From the NCBI GenBank assembly GCA_011037195.1, contig JAAEAF010000249.1:1-64000 (forward strand): 64,000 nucleotides of DNA. The letters are read 5' to 3'. The notes beneath the pieces were generated by a model, which made no database searches, was not told the DNA's origin, and saw only the letters and a list, made by a program, of their open reading frames with translations. Numbering within the stretch: position 1 is the stretch's first letter; the number at the start of each line of letters is the position of its first letter. Below, piece by piece: positions 53,901-64,000 of this stretch. The translations under genes were made by a program, and so were the position numbers. The DNA is from Triatoma infestans. Taxonomy: Eukaryota; Arthropoda; Insecta; Hemiptera; Reduviidae.

Positions 53901-54399
53901 GGTATGTAAAAAAGTTTGGTTAGAAAATGGTAAATTTGAGATAATGATGTTACTAAAATAAATATTTGAAACAAAGTAAAAGTGTATTTTATGAATTATT
54001 AATGGTTATTATTTTTTCATTCCTATTTAATTACACAAGTAGGGGTTGAGAAGTATTAAGTTGGATGAAATACAATTAAAGGAATGGCACATTAAAAAAT
54101 AATAAATTGATTAAATAAATAGTTAATTACGTTGCTGGTGTGATGTAAATTTAATGATTTTATATTCGCGGCCTAGTCTGTCATGCCGTTCCGCTCTCAC
54201 GTCATTACTTTCTCTAATCTCTCAACGTAGCAGAGAGTTTCAATTTTTCGCAAGCAAAAATTTCTTGAGGAAAGCGAATGATGTGGCGGGAACACAGGCA
54301 TCCACTTATATGCCGCATAAGACGCCACCACAGAAGTCAGTAGAACCTCCTATCACAACTAACTAAAAACGATACCAAGCAAGTCAAGACTCCTCAACT
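53901..54399. other. Unassigned stretch
   Basis: An open frame of 70 codons at 54154-54366 has balanced composition but no domain I recognise. It precedes an RT scrap and could be part of the same element. Confidence 0.4.
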
Positions 54400-54577
54400 G
54401 TACACCTAACAGAACTAAGAACGGGTATGCTGATGATGCAGCAATCCCATTACCTCATACTGTCCCGTTCTTTCCAGGCGCTCCTTGCAAATCCACCTTC
54501 ACTCGCTTGAATCCTGGTTAACGAAATGGAGTTTAAAAATAAACTTTAATAAATCTCAATACATAGTTTTCCATTAA
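54400..54577 (+). pseudogene. Jockey-type reverse transcriptase scrap with YADD
   Basis: LLNCTPNRTKNGYADDAAI in one frame, then after a frameshift LQIHLHSLESWLTKWSLKIN and NKSQYIVFH, ending in a stop. YADD is the RT catalytic box, and the following LQ-HL-LE-WL-KW---N-NKSQ pattern is that of Jockey-clade palm domains. Only ~60 residues survive. Confidence 0.75.
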
Positions 54578-54899
54578 ACAAAAAAGTACTCCCTCCCATG
54601 TTCCTGTTCAATACTCCATATTTACTTGTTGCATTTATATATACAATGCAGTTGTAAATATTCAATAAATAAATAAATAAAAGAAGGTGTAGACCCAGCT
54701 GTATAAAATGACGGAGTCTTCTACGTTCATGAAGGTAAAATCTGCCAGTCTAGTTTGTCACGTCACTCCGCACTATTAGCCTTACGATGCTATTTCCACT
54801 TGACTATAAGTAAAGTCCTTTTCAATGTCTTTACTTATAATAAGTATTATACCAATGAATTATTAGTGAAGTTCAATTTTCTTACCTCTTATCTATTCA
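54578..54899. other. Unassigned stretch
   Basis: (AAATA)n near 54660; no gene. Confidence 0.4.
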
Positions 54900-55113
54900 C
54901 CAACAAAAATCCATTTCAACTAGTTTCGGTTGACTTTGAATTTTTGACCAAAAACCTTATTGTCGGCTCCCTAATAGAGCCTCAACTAAATATCAAATTT
55001 GAGTATTCTGAAATTTTTTTCGCATACACACACATTCACACAGTATTTAAAATACTGACGAAAATCTGACATGATTGTAAGTATAATACTACTTCTTAAA
55101 GAAGTAAGAAAAA
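54900..55113 (-). mobile_element. H-element left-end fragment
   Basis: Reversed left module with TTCGGTTGACTTTGAATTTT, a CACACACATTCACACA tract, CTGACATGATTGTAAG and AAAGAAGTAAGAAAAAGTC. Confidence 0.65.
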
Positions 55114-55699
55114 GTCGTTAAAAAGAAATTCTAAATAATAATATAGAAAAATCTTATCTTGATCTATATATTATTATATAATAAACAATTATCATGGAAA
55201 AAATGTTAACAAGCAATTTTAAAGTTAATTATTATAGGCCATGTAATAATTTAGTTTACCATTGAATATCAAAGTATAAGTTTACAATGATTAAATTGGT
55301 TACAGTAATGTTCAGAGGGAAACTACTAAAGGCATAGTAACACCATTGTATTTTATGCAATGCCAACATGATCCAAGAGTGAGTTGGTTGTGTGTGAAAT
55401 CACCGTCATAAACATCAACAATATAACATAGATTGGTAGTTGTTGCGGTAATACTGTTTTGCATACTAGAGGATTGTACAGGCGTCAACACCAAACAACA
55501 ACTTACTATACTATCGAAGTATACCTCTCATGAATATCTCTTATCTATTGATGTTATCCTTAATACTAGTAGTACATTATAATGGGCAAACATTAATAAC
55601 ATAATGGTTAGTCCTATTTGGTAAATTCAACATTTATTTAAGAAACTCACGATTAAAATCAAATCAAATATGCACTATTAAAATCGGTAGATATTGCCA
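55114..55699. other. Unassigned stretch
   Basis: No supported feature. Confidence 0.4.
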
Positions 55700-56050
55700 A
55701 TATCTATTGATCTTTCTCAACCGGATGTTTACGGGCTTGACTGACTGGAGTTTTCAGTTTGTTTTTTCTGCAATTTTCTCAAAAAAAGTTCTAACGATTT
55801 TCTTTAAACTTTATATATAAACAGAGCTACAACTTTTATATGAAGCATTTCTCTGGGAAAATTCATTTAAGGGAGCTTTTTTTTGAGGAATAGGGCGGGG
55901 TTATGTTTTCCTTTAAAGTGCTACATATTTAAAGCCTTTAAAAATAATATTAATTAGAATTAAATATGTGTTGCCAATATTCCGAGTTTAAATAAAATAG
56001 GTTGACCGGAAAAGTGCGTTTTTACTGAACAGTTATTTCAGTTTCTAATA
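55700..56050 (+). mobile_element. H-element internal unit
   Basis: CAACCGGATGTTTACG, ACGATTTTCTTTAAACTT, GGGAAAATTCATTTAAGGG and TTGACCGGAAAAGTGCG at about 56002. No ends. Confidence 0.75.
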
Positions 56051-56589
56051 AAAAAAAGAAAATAAAAAGCTTTAAAACACTGGTTTAAAAGTTAAATCAA
56101 AATCCTCTCACTAAGATACCTCAGAATCACCTAAAATCTATCTATCTCTGTGTATTAGTATTCCAAAGAAAATTATTCAAACGATTTTTGGAGAAAAGTT
56201 AAAAAACGAGAGAATCCTATTCTTTTGTAAATTCACAGCAGTCGGTTTCGATTCGTTCGTCAAACTTGATGAAAATCGATTCTATAAAACGTATTTATTG
56301 TATCTTCTTAAAATTATACAGATGGTATATAAAACCATATTCGAAAAGTTATTATGCTAACTTCAAAGAAAATTACTGAAGCGGTTTTCGAGAAAATTAT
56401 GTTTCACAACCTGTTATCAACACCTGTCAACGCCCGATATATTAACATTACCAAATTTTACCTTATAAACAACCTAATTTTTCATTAACTGGAGGATAAC
56501 CAACTCTTTACATTTCATTTGAACAATAGTGTGGAAGGCTGGCGCCTGTAAGCTTCAAGCAGGGACTCCTCTTGGGACTGTTCAGTCTT
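56051..56589. other. Unassigned stretch
   Basis: Scraps such as AAACTTGATGAAAATCGATT suggest decayed H units. No gene. Confidence 0.4.
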
Positions 56590-56594
56590 ATTAA

Positions 56595-56932
56595 TGTAAT
56601 AGCATCCATCCACAGCAAAGAGAATGCAGCCACAGCAGAGAGAAGAAAGGCCCTCTCTGGTTAACAGAGACTACTCACTGACTTAGGCAGGCTAGAGTGG
56701 GAGAACCTGTGTATATAAGCCAGTGGGAATCTATCTAAAGGGATCTATCATACACAACCATACAACTGTACACCAGTCATCGCATCGTGTCATATCTCTA
56801 CTCTCACCATTCATTCTATCATTTTCATTATAAAGTCCAGTGCAGTTAGTGTAAACTTAGCTACATTATTTTAGTGTCAGCATATCTCGTTCATTAATCA
56901 AACCTAATTTCTCTCCTCAACTACCCCATTAT
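56595..56932 (+). mobile_element. Solo LTR, 338 bp, perfect 5-bp target-site duplication
   Basis: TGTAATAGCATCC to CCCCATTAT, flanked by ATTAA at 56590-56594 and 56933-56937. Contains GGCTAGAGTGGGAGAAC, a GTATATAAGCC TATA box, and TATAAAGTCCAGTGCAG. Confirms the edges of the LTR family. Confidence 0.9.
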
Positions 56933-57497
56933 ATTAATGTTATTAAATTCAGTCTTGTTAAAGTTTTTAAAATGCTCACCTCTTCTTTTTCGTTTTGTTC
57001 AAATCTCTAACATGTGCTTGTAAATCCTACGTCTTGACTATTAAGTCTGTCAATGATAGAAAATCAATAAGAAGAAATTCGTTAAGCAATAAATTAAGAT
57101 TTTTTTTTTTCTTACTAATCTTTTTTTTAGTTAAATTTAATATAAAGGTAATTAAAGATATAAGAATATTGTTTAATATAAAACATTAAAAGTTTAATTA
57201 TTAATAAAGATTTTAATTAAGTAATTATTAAAAATATTATAATTAGAAAAGTTTCTTCTTTAGAATTGGGTAATTGTTCTTAATTAACAGAAATAATAAA
57301 AGTTTTGTTTGTACATCCCTCTTAAACACCACACATTTAGTGCTTTAATTAACCTAATTTCAAGCATAGGATGGAAAAGCATCAATGAAGCTAATGCTAT
57401 TCGTTTTTCTGAATAATAATATAATATAATTTTAGTACTGAGTAGGATGACTTGTAGAGAGGGGTGGTTAAAAAGGAACATTCACTGCAACAACAAA
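56933..57497. other. Unassigned AT-rich stretch
   Basis: No feature supported. Confidence 0.4.
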
Positions 57498-57530
57498 ATT
57501 CTAGTGTGAAACACTCACACGACTAAGAAA
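57498..57530 (-). mobile_element. H-element right-end relic
   Basis: CTAGTGTGAAACACTCACAC, then a broken continuation. Confidence 0.65.
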
Positions 57531-57619
57531 GAATTTTTTTTTTTTAAATTATTTTATTTATTTCTTTATTTTTAACACCTAGTCTATTTTAAATCGATTT
57601 AAACATGTTTTTTCTTCTT

Positions 57620-59560
57620 ATTTATCTCCTTTTCCCTCATCTTGTTGCTGTGTTTGTGGAACCAGGCCCATTATTGAGCATAGGCCTTTCCCTGAATAAT
57701 TGTATTTTATCCTTCAGTCTTTCTCTAACTAGAAACCCAACACCTGTAAAACCCTAACGTCTGCCAACGTAGTAGAAAAAACACAAAGCCATATTTTCGT
57801 AAAATTAGTTTTTCCCCACCTCTGCGGACTTCGGAAATTTTTAAGATGTCTATATTATTTTCTTTTATTGCGTTTACAATCTCTAATAGCCTATCTTCAG
57901 AAATCAACCATCTGACGTTTAAAGTGGCAACAAGCAGTGGTTTTTGTATATATTTTTGCTTTAAATTCTTCAATTTCCTGCATACAGATAGGTTTTGGTC
58001 TAATCTGCTCTCGGGAACCAGCCTTTTTGAGCAGTTCGAGTCCGCTCTTAGTCTTTTAAAGTTTATTAAATTTCCCTCCGTCGGATACCTTTTAAATATA
58101 TTAAATGCCTGCATTTTTGCCGCGTTGGCTGCTTTGCATTCCGGAGTCCACCAAGGAACGGGGGGGTCTTGTGACACTCCCGCCTACCCTAGGAATGGTG
58201 CTACCGGCCTTTGTAAACATATGTGTATCGAGGGAGACATAGAGATGGAGCTCGATACTAAGATTGAGAAGTGGTCGCCCATGGTGTAATTCATCTAGTG
58301 TGGTCCATTCATAAGCGAACTGCAATGGTGGGTGTTGCTACACTCAGGTCAATTGCACTAAAGTTTCCTGAGTGTGCATTAAATCGTGTTACTTCACCAC
58401 TGTTGAGGAGTTATCATATTGAGTTCATCATGTTAGCATTATCTATAAATCTCCTCAAGAGTTCTGCCTCGAGGTCAGTCCTAGCTGATCACCACCAGGT
58501 GTTGTGACAGTTAAAGTCACCCATTAACAACACCGGGGCAGGGAGTTGCGAGAGCAGTATCTCCGGATCACTTCTTCGCCAGAATATATCCGGCAGGTGA
58601 TCTACAGTGGTACAACTAGGCGCACGGCAACTGCTTGTAAATTTTTTTGAAGTGGTAGCCGCCTGCTGGAGATATTGTCTCTTACGCAAACGGCCACACC
58701 ACCGTGCACCCTCCCACCTGGGGCAGGTTGCATCTCAAATGATGTACCCAGGGATTCGTATAAGTTTCATCAACAATTCTGTCTGTTTTTTTTGTTTCAT
58801 CTTCAAGTCTCTTTTCTGGGGAGCATGAGTTACTCAGCACTCTCTTTTTTGGATTCCAATCCTGTTTAATAATAATCTTGTCATATTTGATAATAGCAAA
58901 TATTCCGTCACTACGCGCCTCGATAATTTTTGGAATAAGTTCTTTTCTTCTGTGTAATATATTTCTGGGAAAATCTTCTTGTATTACAATTTCACTTCCT
59001 TTTAATTTTTTCTTATTTCTTACTATTCGTTGTTTCATTTTTAATGTGGTAAACCCTACCATTGTTGGCCTTAATCTACCTGTGTCAGGTGCTGCAATTT
59101 GACTAAGAATATCGATGTTGCTTTCATCACATTTCACCTGTAACTTTTTGTCAATAAATCTTAAAATTTCTTTCTCTAACTGAACATAATTTCCATTTGA
59201 ATTAGTTTCCTCAAAAATCATTTTTGCTAAATGTGTTGAAGGATGAACCAAATTACACACACTTAGCAAACTTCAACACAGCAAAATTACTTACAACACT
59301 CACACTTACAACATTAATATTAAAAAAGCCATAAATTCTACAAGTGTTTAATTACAAACTCTTTTTATAACAACATTTCTCTTTCTCATTTTCCTTTCAA
59401 GCAAATCTAATCGTTCATCCTGTTGAATAATTTTTTCTTTAATATCAGCATGTAAGTTAACTATTTCAACCATAGTAATCTTCCTATTATTCTCAATACA
59501 ACTTTTTATTTCTGTTCTTAGTTCATCAAACATTGATAAATCAGTAATTTTAAATCACCC
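57620..59560 (-). pseudogene. L1/RTE-like LINE with a Jockey fragment nested inside
   Basis: Read on the minus strand. Outer element: coiled-coil-like DIKEKIIQQDERLDLLERKM (59533-59348), an RNA-binding-type domain with TMVGFTTLKMKQRIV and KGSEIVIQEDFPRNILHRRK (59269-58760), and, after the interruption, the endonuclease start VATLNVRWLISEDRLLEIVN (about 57930-57780) and GKGLCSIMG-like 3' sequence near 57690. Nested: about 58740-58035 shows a Jockey-type AP endonuclease (GGVAVCVRDNISS; VLLMGDFNCHNTWWG with the catalytic GDFN) and PPVPWWTPECKAANAAK. Frameshifts throughout. I could not read a target-site duplication for the inner piece. Confidence 0.8.
58035..58740 (-). pseudogene. Nested Jockey-type endonuclease domain fragment
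   Basis: The endonuclease nicks target DNA for target-primed reverse transcription. GGVAVCVRDNISSRRLPL is in one frame, VDHLPDIFWRRSDPEILLSQ and PVLLMGDFNCHNTWW in another, then PPVPWWTPECKAANAAKMQA to INFKRLRADS. GDFN and the PxxPWW linker mark the Jockey/R1 type. Cut on both sides by the outer element. Confidence 0.8.
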
Positions 59561-59854
59561 ATTATTAGTACAACTGAAAAATACAAAATTGAAAAATATT
59601 ATAAAAAAAAAATATAAAATAATTATATAAAAATATTATGAAAGATATAAAATGAAAACTTTTATTTAAATTTCAAATTTTAATCATTTACCCTAAACAT
59701 AAATAATAAGAGCTGGTAGTAGGACAAATACCAACCTACCAAACCAGGCAGGTAGGTAGAGAAGTAGTTACAAAGTTGTCCAGAAGAGCGATCCAATAAC
59801 ATCAAATAACTCAATCAAGTAACGGTTGAAATTTAACTCCACACACACACAACT

Positions 59855-60060
59855 AAAATCTAAAATCAACATCTAAAAATCAATTTAATCTTTTAGATTT
59901 CCGCAGCCATTTTCATAGAAAAAAACTTGAATTTCCGAGTTGAGATCGCGTTAGTGTTTGCTAGAAACCGACTGATGTTTCACCCATTTTGCAATGAGCC
60001 TCATTGGGGGTTGTTACACCTTGAAAGCCAATAAGGTAAACCACTGACGTGGAATCACTT
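59855..60060 (-). mobile_element. Hammerhead-bearing repeat, family C
   Basis: Minus order CTTATTGGCTTTCAAGGTGT, core, CGGTTTCTAGCAAACACTAA, GCGATCTCAACTCGG and GGCTGCGGAAATC as in 24980-25115. Confidence 0.7.
59962..60010 (-). ncRNA. Hammerhead-like motif, family C
   Basis: CAATGAG replaces CTGATGA; stem II GCTCATTGCAAAATGGGT, GAAA and ACATCAGTCGG follow. The first core box and stem III are damaged. Confidence 0.4.
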
Positions 60061-60239
60061 TTTTTTATATCTAGAAGCATTCCAAGTTTAAAAGAAACTG
60101 TTATGGCCGTTTTAAAGAAAATGAGAAAAAAACTTGAAAAAATCTATACTGTAAAGGCACCCGGTTAACTGAATTTTCTTTCAATTTGGAATTCTATCAA
60201 TGCTTTTACTGCAAATTAGTTATTTAGTAAACGCAGGAA

Positions 60240-61060
60240 AGAAAAAAATAAAAATATACATTGAGCTGAGATACCTCGGTTGGGCTCTGTTTAATAGAAA
60301 ACAGCAAAAATTGAAGAGTGAAAATATTGAGTGGACTTTATATAATAGTTGAGCAAAATGGGAATTTAAAAATTTATAATTATATGATAAAAAAACTGAA
60401 TATATAATTTAAATTTAAAAATGGGTAGCCAGTATTATTTATTATCACTTTCAATAAGCCAAAGGAATGGCGCTTACCTTGAAATGCAGAATCCTTCTTA
60501 CCAGTGTTGGAAGGCCTATGTGTCCTTAATCTATATCGGGGAAAAAGGGAGAGGAAAAAGTAGGAATAAGGAAATAATTCTTATGTGCCTCCATCTCATG
60601 AGTCTTTCACCAATACATTGCTACTTGACTGATGATCGTAGATAATAATAAATGGGCTCCCAGACGTTGTACGGCAGGAAACCAACCGGAAGTAACAACC
60701 ATGTCATTTCACAAAAAACCTATGTAGGCCCCTTGAGAACCGGCGCTGCTTAATCAACGCTCTGGACCAGTTTATTAACACTGCCCAGGAAAACCGGAAG
60801 TAATAAACTTGGGTTTTCAAAATTAAGGGCAATCGAATTGTCCTGGATTGTATAGACAGATTTCCTACTAAGAGTGTTGCATTATAACTTGCTCGTTCGA
60901 GTATTCCATAGTGACTGACTGAGAGAGGAGAAAATGCTTAGGATACCCCCTCTCTGCACTTAGAACACAGCCTAATAGATTAGTAAATTATTATCAAGGC
61001 AATACAATACCTCCCCTCCGAAATAAAATTATTGTACGCTGTTGGTGGTAAATTTAGATT
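60240..61060. other. Foreign segment in H-element, unassigned
   Basis: Contains a 74-codon frame (60421-60645) of ordinary composition without a recognised domain and two AACCGGAAGTAA boxes (60683, 60793) about 110 bp apart. Origin unknown. Confidence 0.35.
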
Positions 61061-61559
61061 TATATTATATACCAAATATTAGTATTTCATATGTGGGAGA
61101 ACCATACCTCATTGTACTGAAATGGTACTTTTGGGAAAGCTTAACTTTTCAAAAAAAAAAACATTAATTGAATGAAAAAGAAAATCTTTGGAGCCGCTTT
61201 CGTAGAAAATTGCGAAAAACTGAAAGAAAAAAACCTATTCAGTACAGTTGCACTTTCGGTTGATGGATTTTATCTGAAACGTTAGAGTGATGTAGTACCT
61301 AAATGGATAAACAAGTTTGAACTTCCGGCGATTTTTCGTCTTTGCGATATTCGTCAAAACATGTATTTCCGGTGAAAACAAAATTTCGAAACTTTGACAC
61401 GATCACAATACTTCCCCTTTTCCTAAGAGTAAGAGAAAATAGAAAAACTATTGTAATTCTCTAGAGGTTTGAGTGTTTGTACATAGAATCTTCTCGAATG
61501 TATTATATACCACTTGAACATTTTTCAGTGTGGGCGAATATATTAGCCACTTCTCGTTG

Positions 61560-62205
61560 ATTTGGATGTAGTAATCCCAGAGTAATCACACTTAATAAAT
61601 TACAAATAACACCTTTTAATTGAATATGTGGATAGGTCCGCAATGCTGGATGGCAATCCATCATCAGAGTATAGTTATTGTAACAGCAGCCAAAGAGAGT
61701 AAAGAGAAGAGAAACGAACCCACCACTCTCTCGGACTGGAGTGGGAGAAACTGTATAATAGAGCGACGGACAGTCTAGAGTTATTCAGTTCGATACAGTT
61801 AAAGACAGTTCAATATAGTTCACTATAGCTCATACTACTCAGTCACTTCGTGTCACTTTTATACCAATCTACCATAACCATTCTCTAATGTAAAGTCCAG
61901 GCAGACTGTGTCTCATTGGTATTATACATAGTTAACCAGTGTTAACTCCGTCTTCTTATTTCATCAACCGGACCTAAATTCTCTCCACCTAACAGATCCA
62001 TTATATTATCAAGTTCAGGTACAGACTCGTTGATTGACAATCAACAAGTATAATGTGTAAAAACATTAAGTTGAAGTCAACTCTCTACAAGAACTTGATA
62101 ACATTACTCTATGTGTGAAAATCCGTAACCGGAAAATCAGGAACATCACAAATGTGCATTGTACGATGGATAAAATCCCTGATAACATCTTTAACATTTA
62201 CATTT
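61560..62205. mobile_element. Inverted pair of family B repeats split by a solo LTR
   Basis: Minus half 61620-61678 (CTCTGATGATGGATTGCC) continues after the LTR at 62005 (TATCAAGTTCAGG); plus half at 62090-62205 (TTACTCTATGTGTG, AACCGGAAAATCAGG, GATGGATAAAATCCCTGAT). Both cores are damaged. Confidence 0.65.
61679..62004 (+). mobile_element. Solo LTR, 326 bp
   Basis: TGTAACAGCAGCC to CCATTAT with GTTAT (61674-61678) and ATTAT (62005-62009) as near-perfect target-site duplication. About 80% alike to 11610-11949 by eye. Confidence 0.85.
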
Positions 62206-62523
62206 TTGACAAAGCAAAGAACTATATCTAAGATATTGCGGAGTTATGTAGGATTTGTATTAACCAGATTTTCTAAAACAGTAGTTAATTACTTTTCTTA
62301 CAACACTGTAGGATAAGTAAAATATCTTACATAAGCTTTACATGTAGGTATGTAGGTATCTTACCGTGGGAGATTTTACCCAAGATTCTGCAATCCATTT
62401 ATATATGGAATGCTTTATGCACAAGTGGTTGGCAGTCGACGGATTTTTCAACAGTTTGAGAAGAGAGATATGTAATATAATACCTTCTCATTGAAATAAA
62501 ATTGCATATATAGGTAGATTTTT
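62206..62523. other. Unassigned stretch
   Basis: AT-rich; no feature. Confidence 0.4.
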
Positions 62524-63492
62524 ACTTTCTCTTACTTCTAGTAAGAGGAAGTATTGTAATCGTGTCAAATTTTCGATATTGAGTTTTCACTGGAAATATC
62601 CGTTTTGAGGTCTCCTGAGTCCAAAAAAGTGGTTTTTAGCAAATAGTCTGTGTGTGAAGAGCGTAGCTCAAAAACGAAAAATCGTAGAAAGTTCAAACTT
62701 GATATTTCGTTTAGTTATCACACGGGATCCGACAGTGGGTCATCTGTCAAAATTCCTCAACCAGAAGTACCACTTTACTAGTTGTTTTTTTTTACGTTTT
62801 TGCGATTTTCTCAAAACTGGCACCAACGATTTTCTTTAAACTTAGTATATCAACTACACATACTAACAGCTACAACTTTTGTTTGTAACATTTCTCCGGA
62901 AAAATTCATTTAAGCGAACTTATGGGGGAGGGGTGGGGTTAGGTTTTGATCTAAAGTGCTATTTCAGTTTATTAAACAATTCTGTCATCTAAATAATGTT
63001 AATTAGAATTGAATATGTTGTTGAAATTCCGAGTTTCAAAAAATTGGATCACCGGAAGTGCGTTCACATTACCACTTTACTAAATGATTTTTTCAGTTTT
63101 TCGCGATTTTCTCAAAAATGTCTCTGACGATTTTCTTGAAACTTCGTTTATAAACTAAACATACAAAGATCTACAACTTTTATTTAAAACATTTCTCTGG
63201 GATAATTCATTTAAGGGCACTTTTGTAGCAGGGGTGGGGTTATGTTTTTCTCTAAAGTGCTATCATAGTTGATTGTCAATTCTATCATCCAAACAAAATT
63301 AATTAGAAATAAATAGATGGCCAAAATTCCGAGTTTCAAGAAAATTAGTACACCCGAAGTGCGCTTTTAGTGGACAGTTTTTTCAGTTTTCGACTAATTT
63401 CATTAAATTTGGTACACAAATTATAAAATTTGCCCATTATAATTTTGAGAACTGGAGTAAGAGAAAGATGTGTGAGTGTTTCCAGATTTTTA
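62524..63492 (+). mobile_element. H-element, full length
   Basis: Left end ACTTTCTCTTACTTCTAGTA, GAGTTTTCACTGGAAATATC, boxes at 62752, 63050 and 63352 (periods ~298 and ~302 bp), ACTGGAGTAAGAGAAAG and a shortened right hairpin (TGTGTGAGTGTTTCC). The GT tract is nearly lost. Confidence 0.9.
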
Positions 63493-64000
63493 TTACTAAC
63501 AGGGGAGAAATTAATTCCTACTGCTTCACTAACATAGTGAGGAATTATCAATTGTGTTCAAATTTTCTAAAATTGAGTTCATACTTTCGCAAGAAGCCCA
63601 AACTTGATACTCTCCATTTAAATATCACCGTAGCAACCAGCATAAATATTTCTATCAAAACGTGTCAATCTTAAAATGCGACTTTACTGTATTGTTTCTT
63701 CTTCTTTTTTTTCCTCAATTTTTCGTGACTTTCTGGAAAAAGGGAAATCAATTTCAATTTATTTAAACCGCCAAGATCTTTAATATTTTGCGTACTAAAT
63801 TTATACATAAAGGCCTATCACTTTTATTTACAACTAGCTAACTCGGCCACGCTTCGCTGTGGCTCAGTCTGATTTTTAGGAGAGTAAATAGAAGTATTAT
63901 AGTTAACATAGATTCAGCAACAAAACACATCATTCAATTTAATACCCTATTTAATACCAAGTTAATACCCTCCTTTGCGTTGTTGTACACTGAAAGGAAA
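63493..64000. other. Unassigned stretch with a GCTTCGCT hairpin motif
   Basis: 63610-63830 keeps scraps of H unit. GGCCACGCTTCGCTGTGGCT at 63845-63864 can fold into a hairpin; similar motifs mark transposon ends in many invertebrates, but no partner lies in the window. Confidence 0.4.

Larger units (their letters stand above)
59640..61445 (-). mobile_element. H-element, subfamily 2, with two insertions
   Basis: Terminal module (AAATACCAACCTACC, AGGTAGGTAGAGAAG) at 59680-59840, unit boxes near 60168 (CACCCGGTTAACTG) and 61250, and left end TATTTCCGGTGAAAAC with CACGATCACAATACTTCCCC at 61360-61440. Family C interrupts at 59855-60060. 60240-61060 is foreign. Confidence 0.65.

Noticed and set aside
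57846..58289. 147-codon plus-strand open frame
   Set aside because: Antisense to the composite LINE endonuclease region; no independent motif.

Overview
The window looks like intergenic or intronic DNA from a eukaryote, most probably an arthropod. It is strongly AT-rich, full of homopolymers and microsatellites, has no prokaryote-style gene packing, and every clear coding remnant belongs to a transposable element. No complete host gene is visible. The arthropod assignment rests on the LINE types seen (Jockey/R1-like C-termini with CCHC knuckles, an L1/RTE-like ORF of the kind common in arthropods), a mariner relic and Penelope-like hammerhead repeats. It is an inference and I cannot name the species.

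The dominant component is one repeat family, called the H-element here. More than 20 copies or fragments lie on both strands (long ones at 8015-8668, 16811-17738, 23094-24072, 30536-31460, 50108-51003 and 62524-63492). A full copy is about 0.95 kb: a T-rich left end with a 15-bp sequence that is repeated inverted near the right end, a GT microsatellite, two internal ~290-bp repeat units each opening at a CCGGAAG box, and a right-end hairpin followed by a T run. This layout resembles Helentron/DINE-1-type nonautonomous rolling-circle elements. No Rep/helicase gene is present.

Other elements are nested inside H copies, many with readable target-site duplications: LINEs at 19136-20650, 21225-21787, 32788-33342 and 47804-48112; ~340-bp solo LTRs at 11610-11949, 49160-49472, 56595-56932 and 61679-62004; tRNA-derived SINEs near 5.6, 13.1, 13.9, 16.4, 26.8, 33.6 and 53.4 kb; and a composite LINE at 57.6-59.5 kb.

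The most unusual signal is a set of four dispersed repeat families (A-D), each carrying a hammerhead-ribozyme-like core (CTGANGA, short stem II, GAAA, palindromic stem III, UC). They occur singly and as inverted pairs, one flanked by a 10-bp target-site duplication. This fits nonautonomous Penelope-like/retrozyme-type elements. Two family A copies (4330-4367, 41531-41568) keep the core residues.

Two short stretches could be host exons: 35757-35929 (a receptor-like N-terminus with glycosylation sequons and a tyrosine/acid cluster) and 40164-40345. Both are tentative. Broken LINE reading frames occur at 1.3-2.5, 9.7-10.1, 19.3-20.6, 21.2-21.7, 32.8-33.3, 44.1-45.4, 54.4 and 57.6-59.5 kb.
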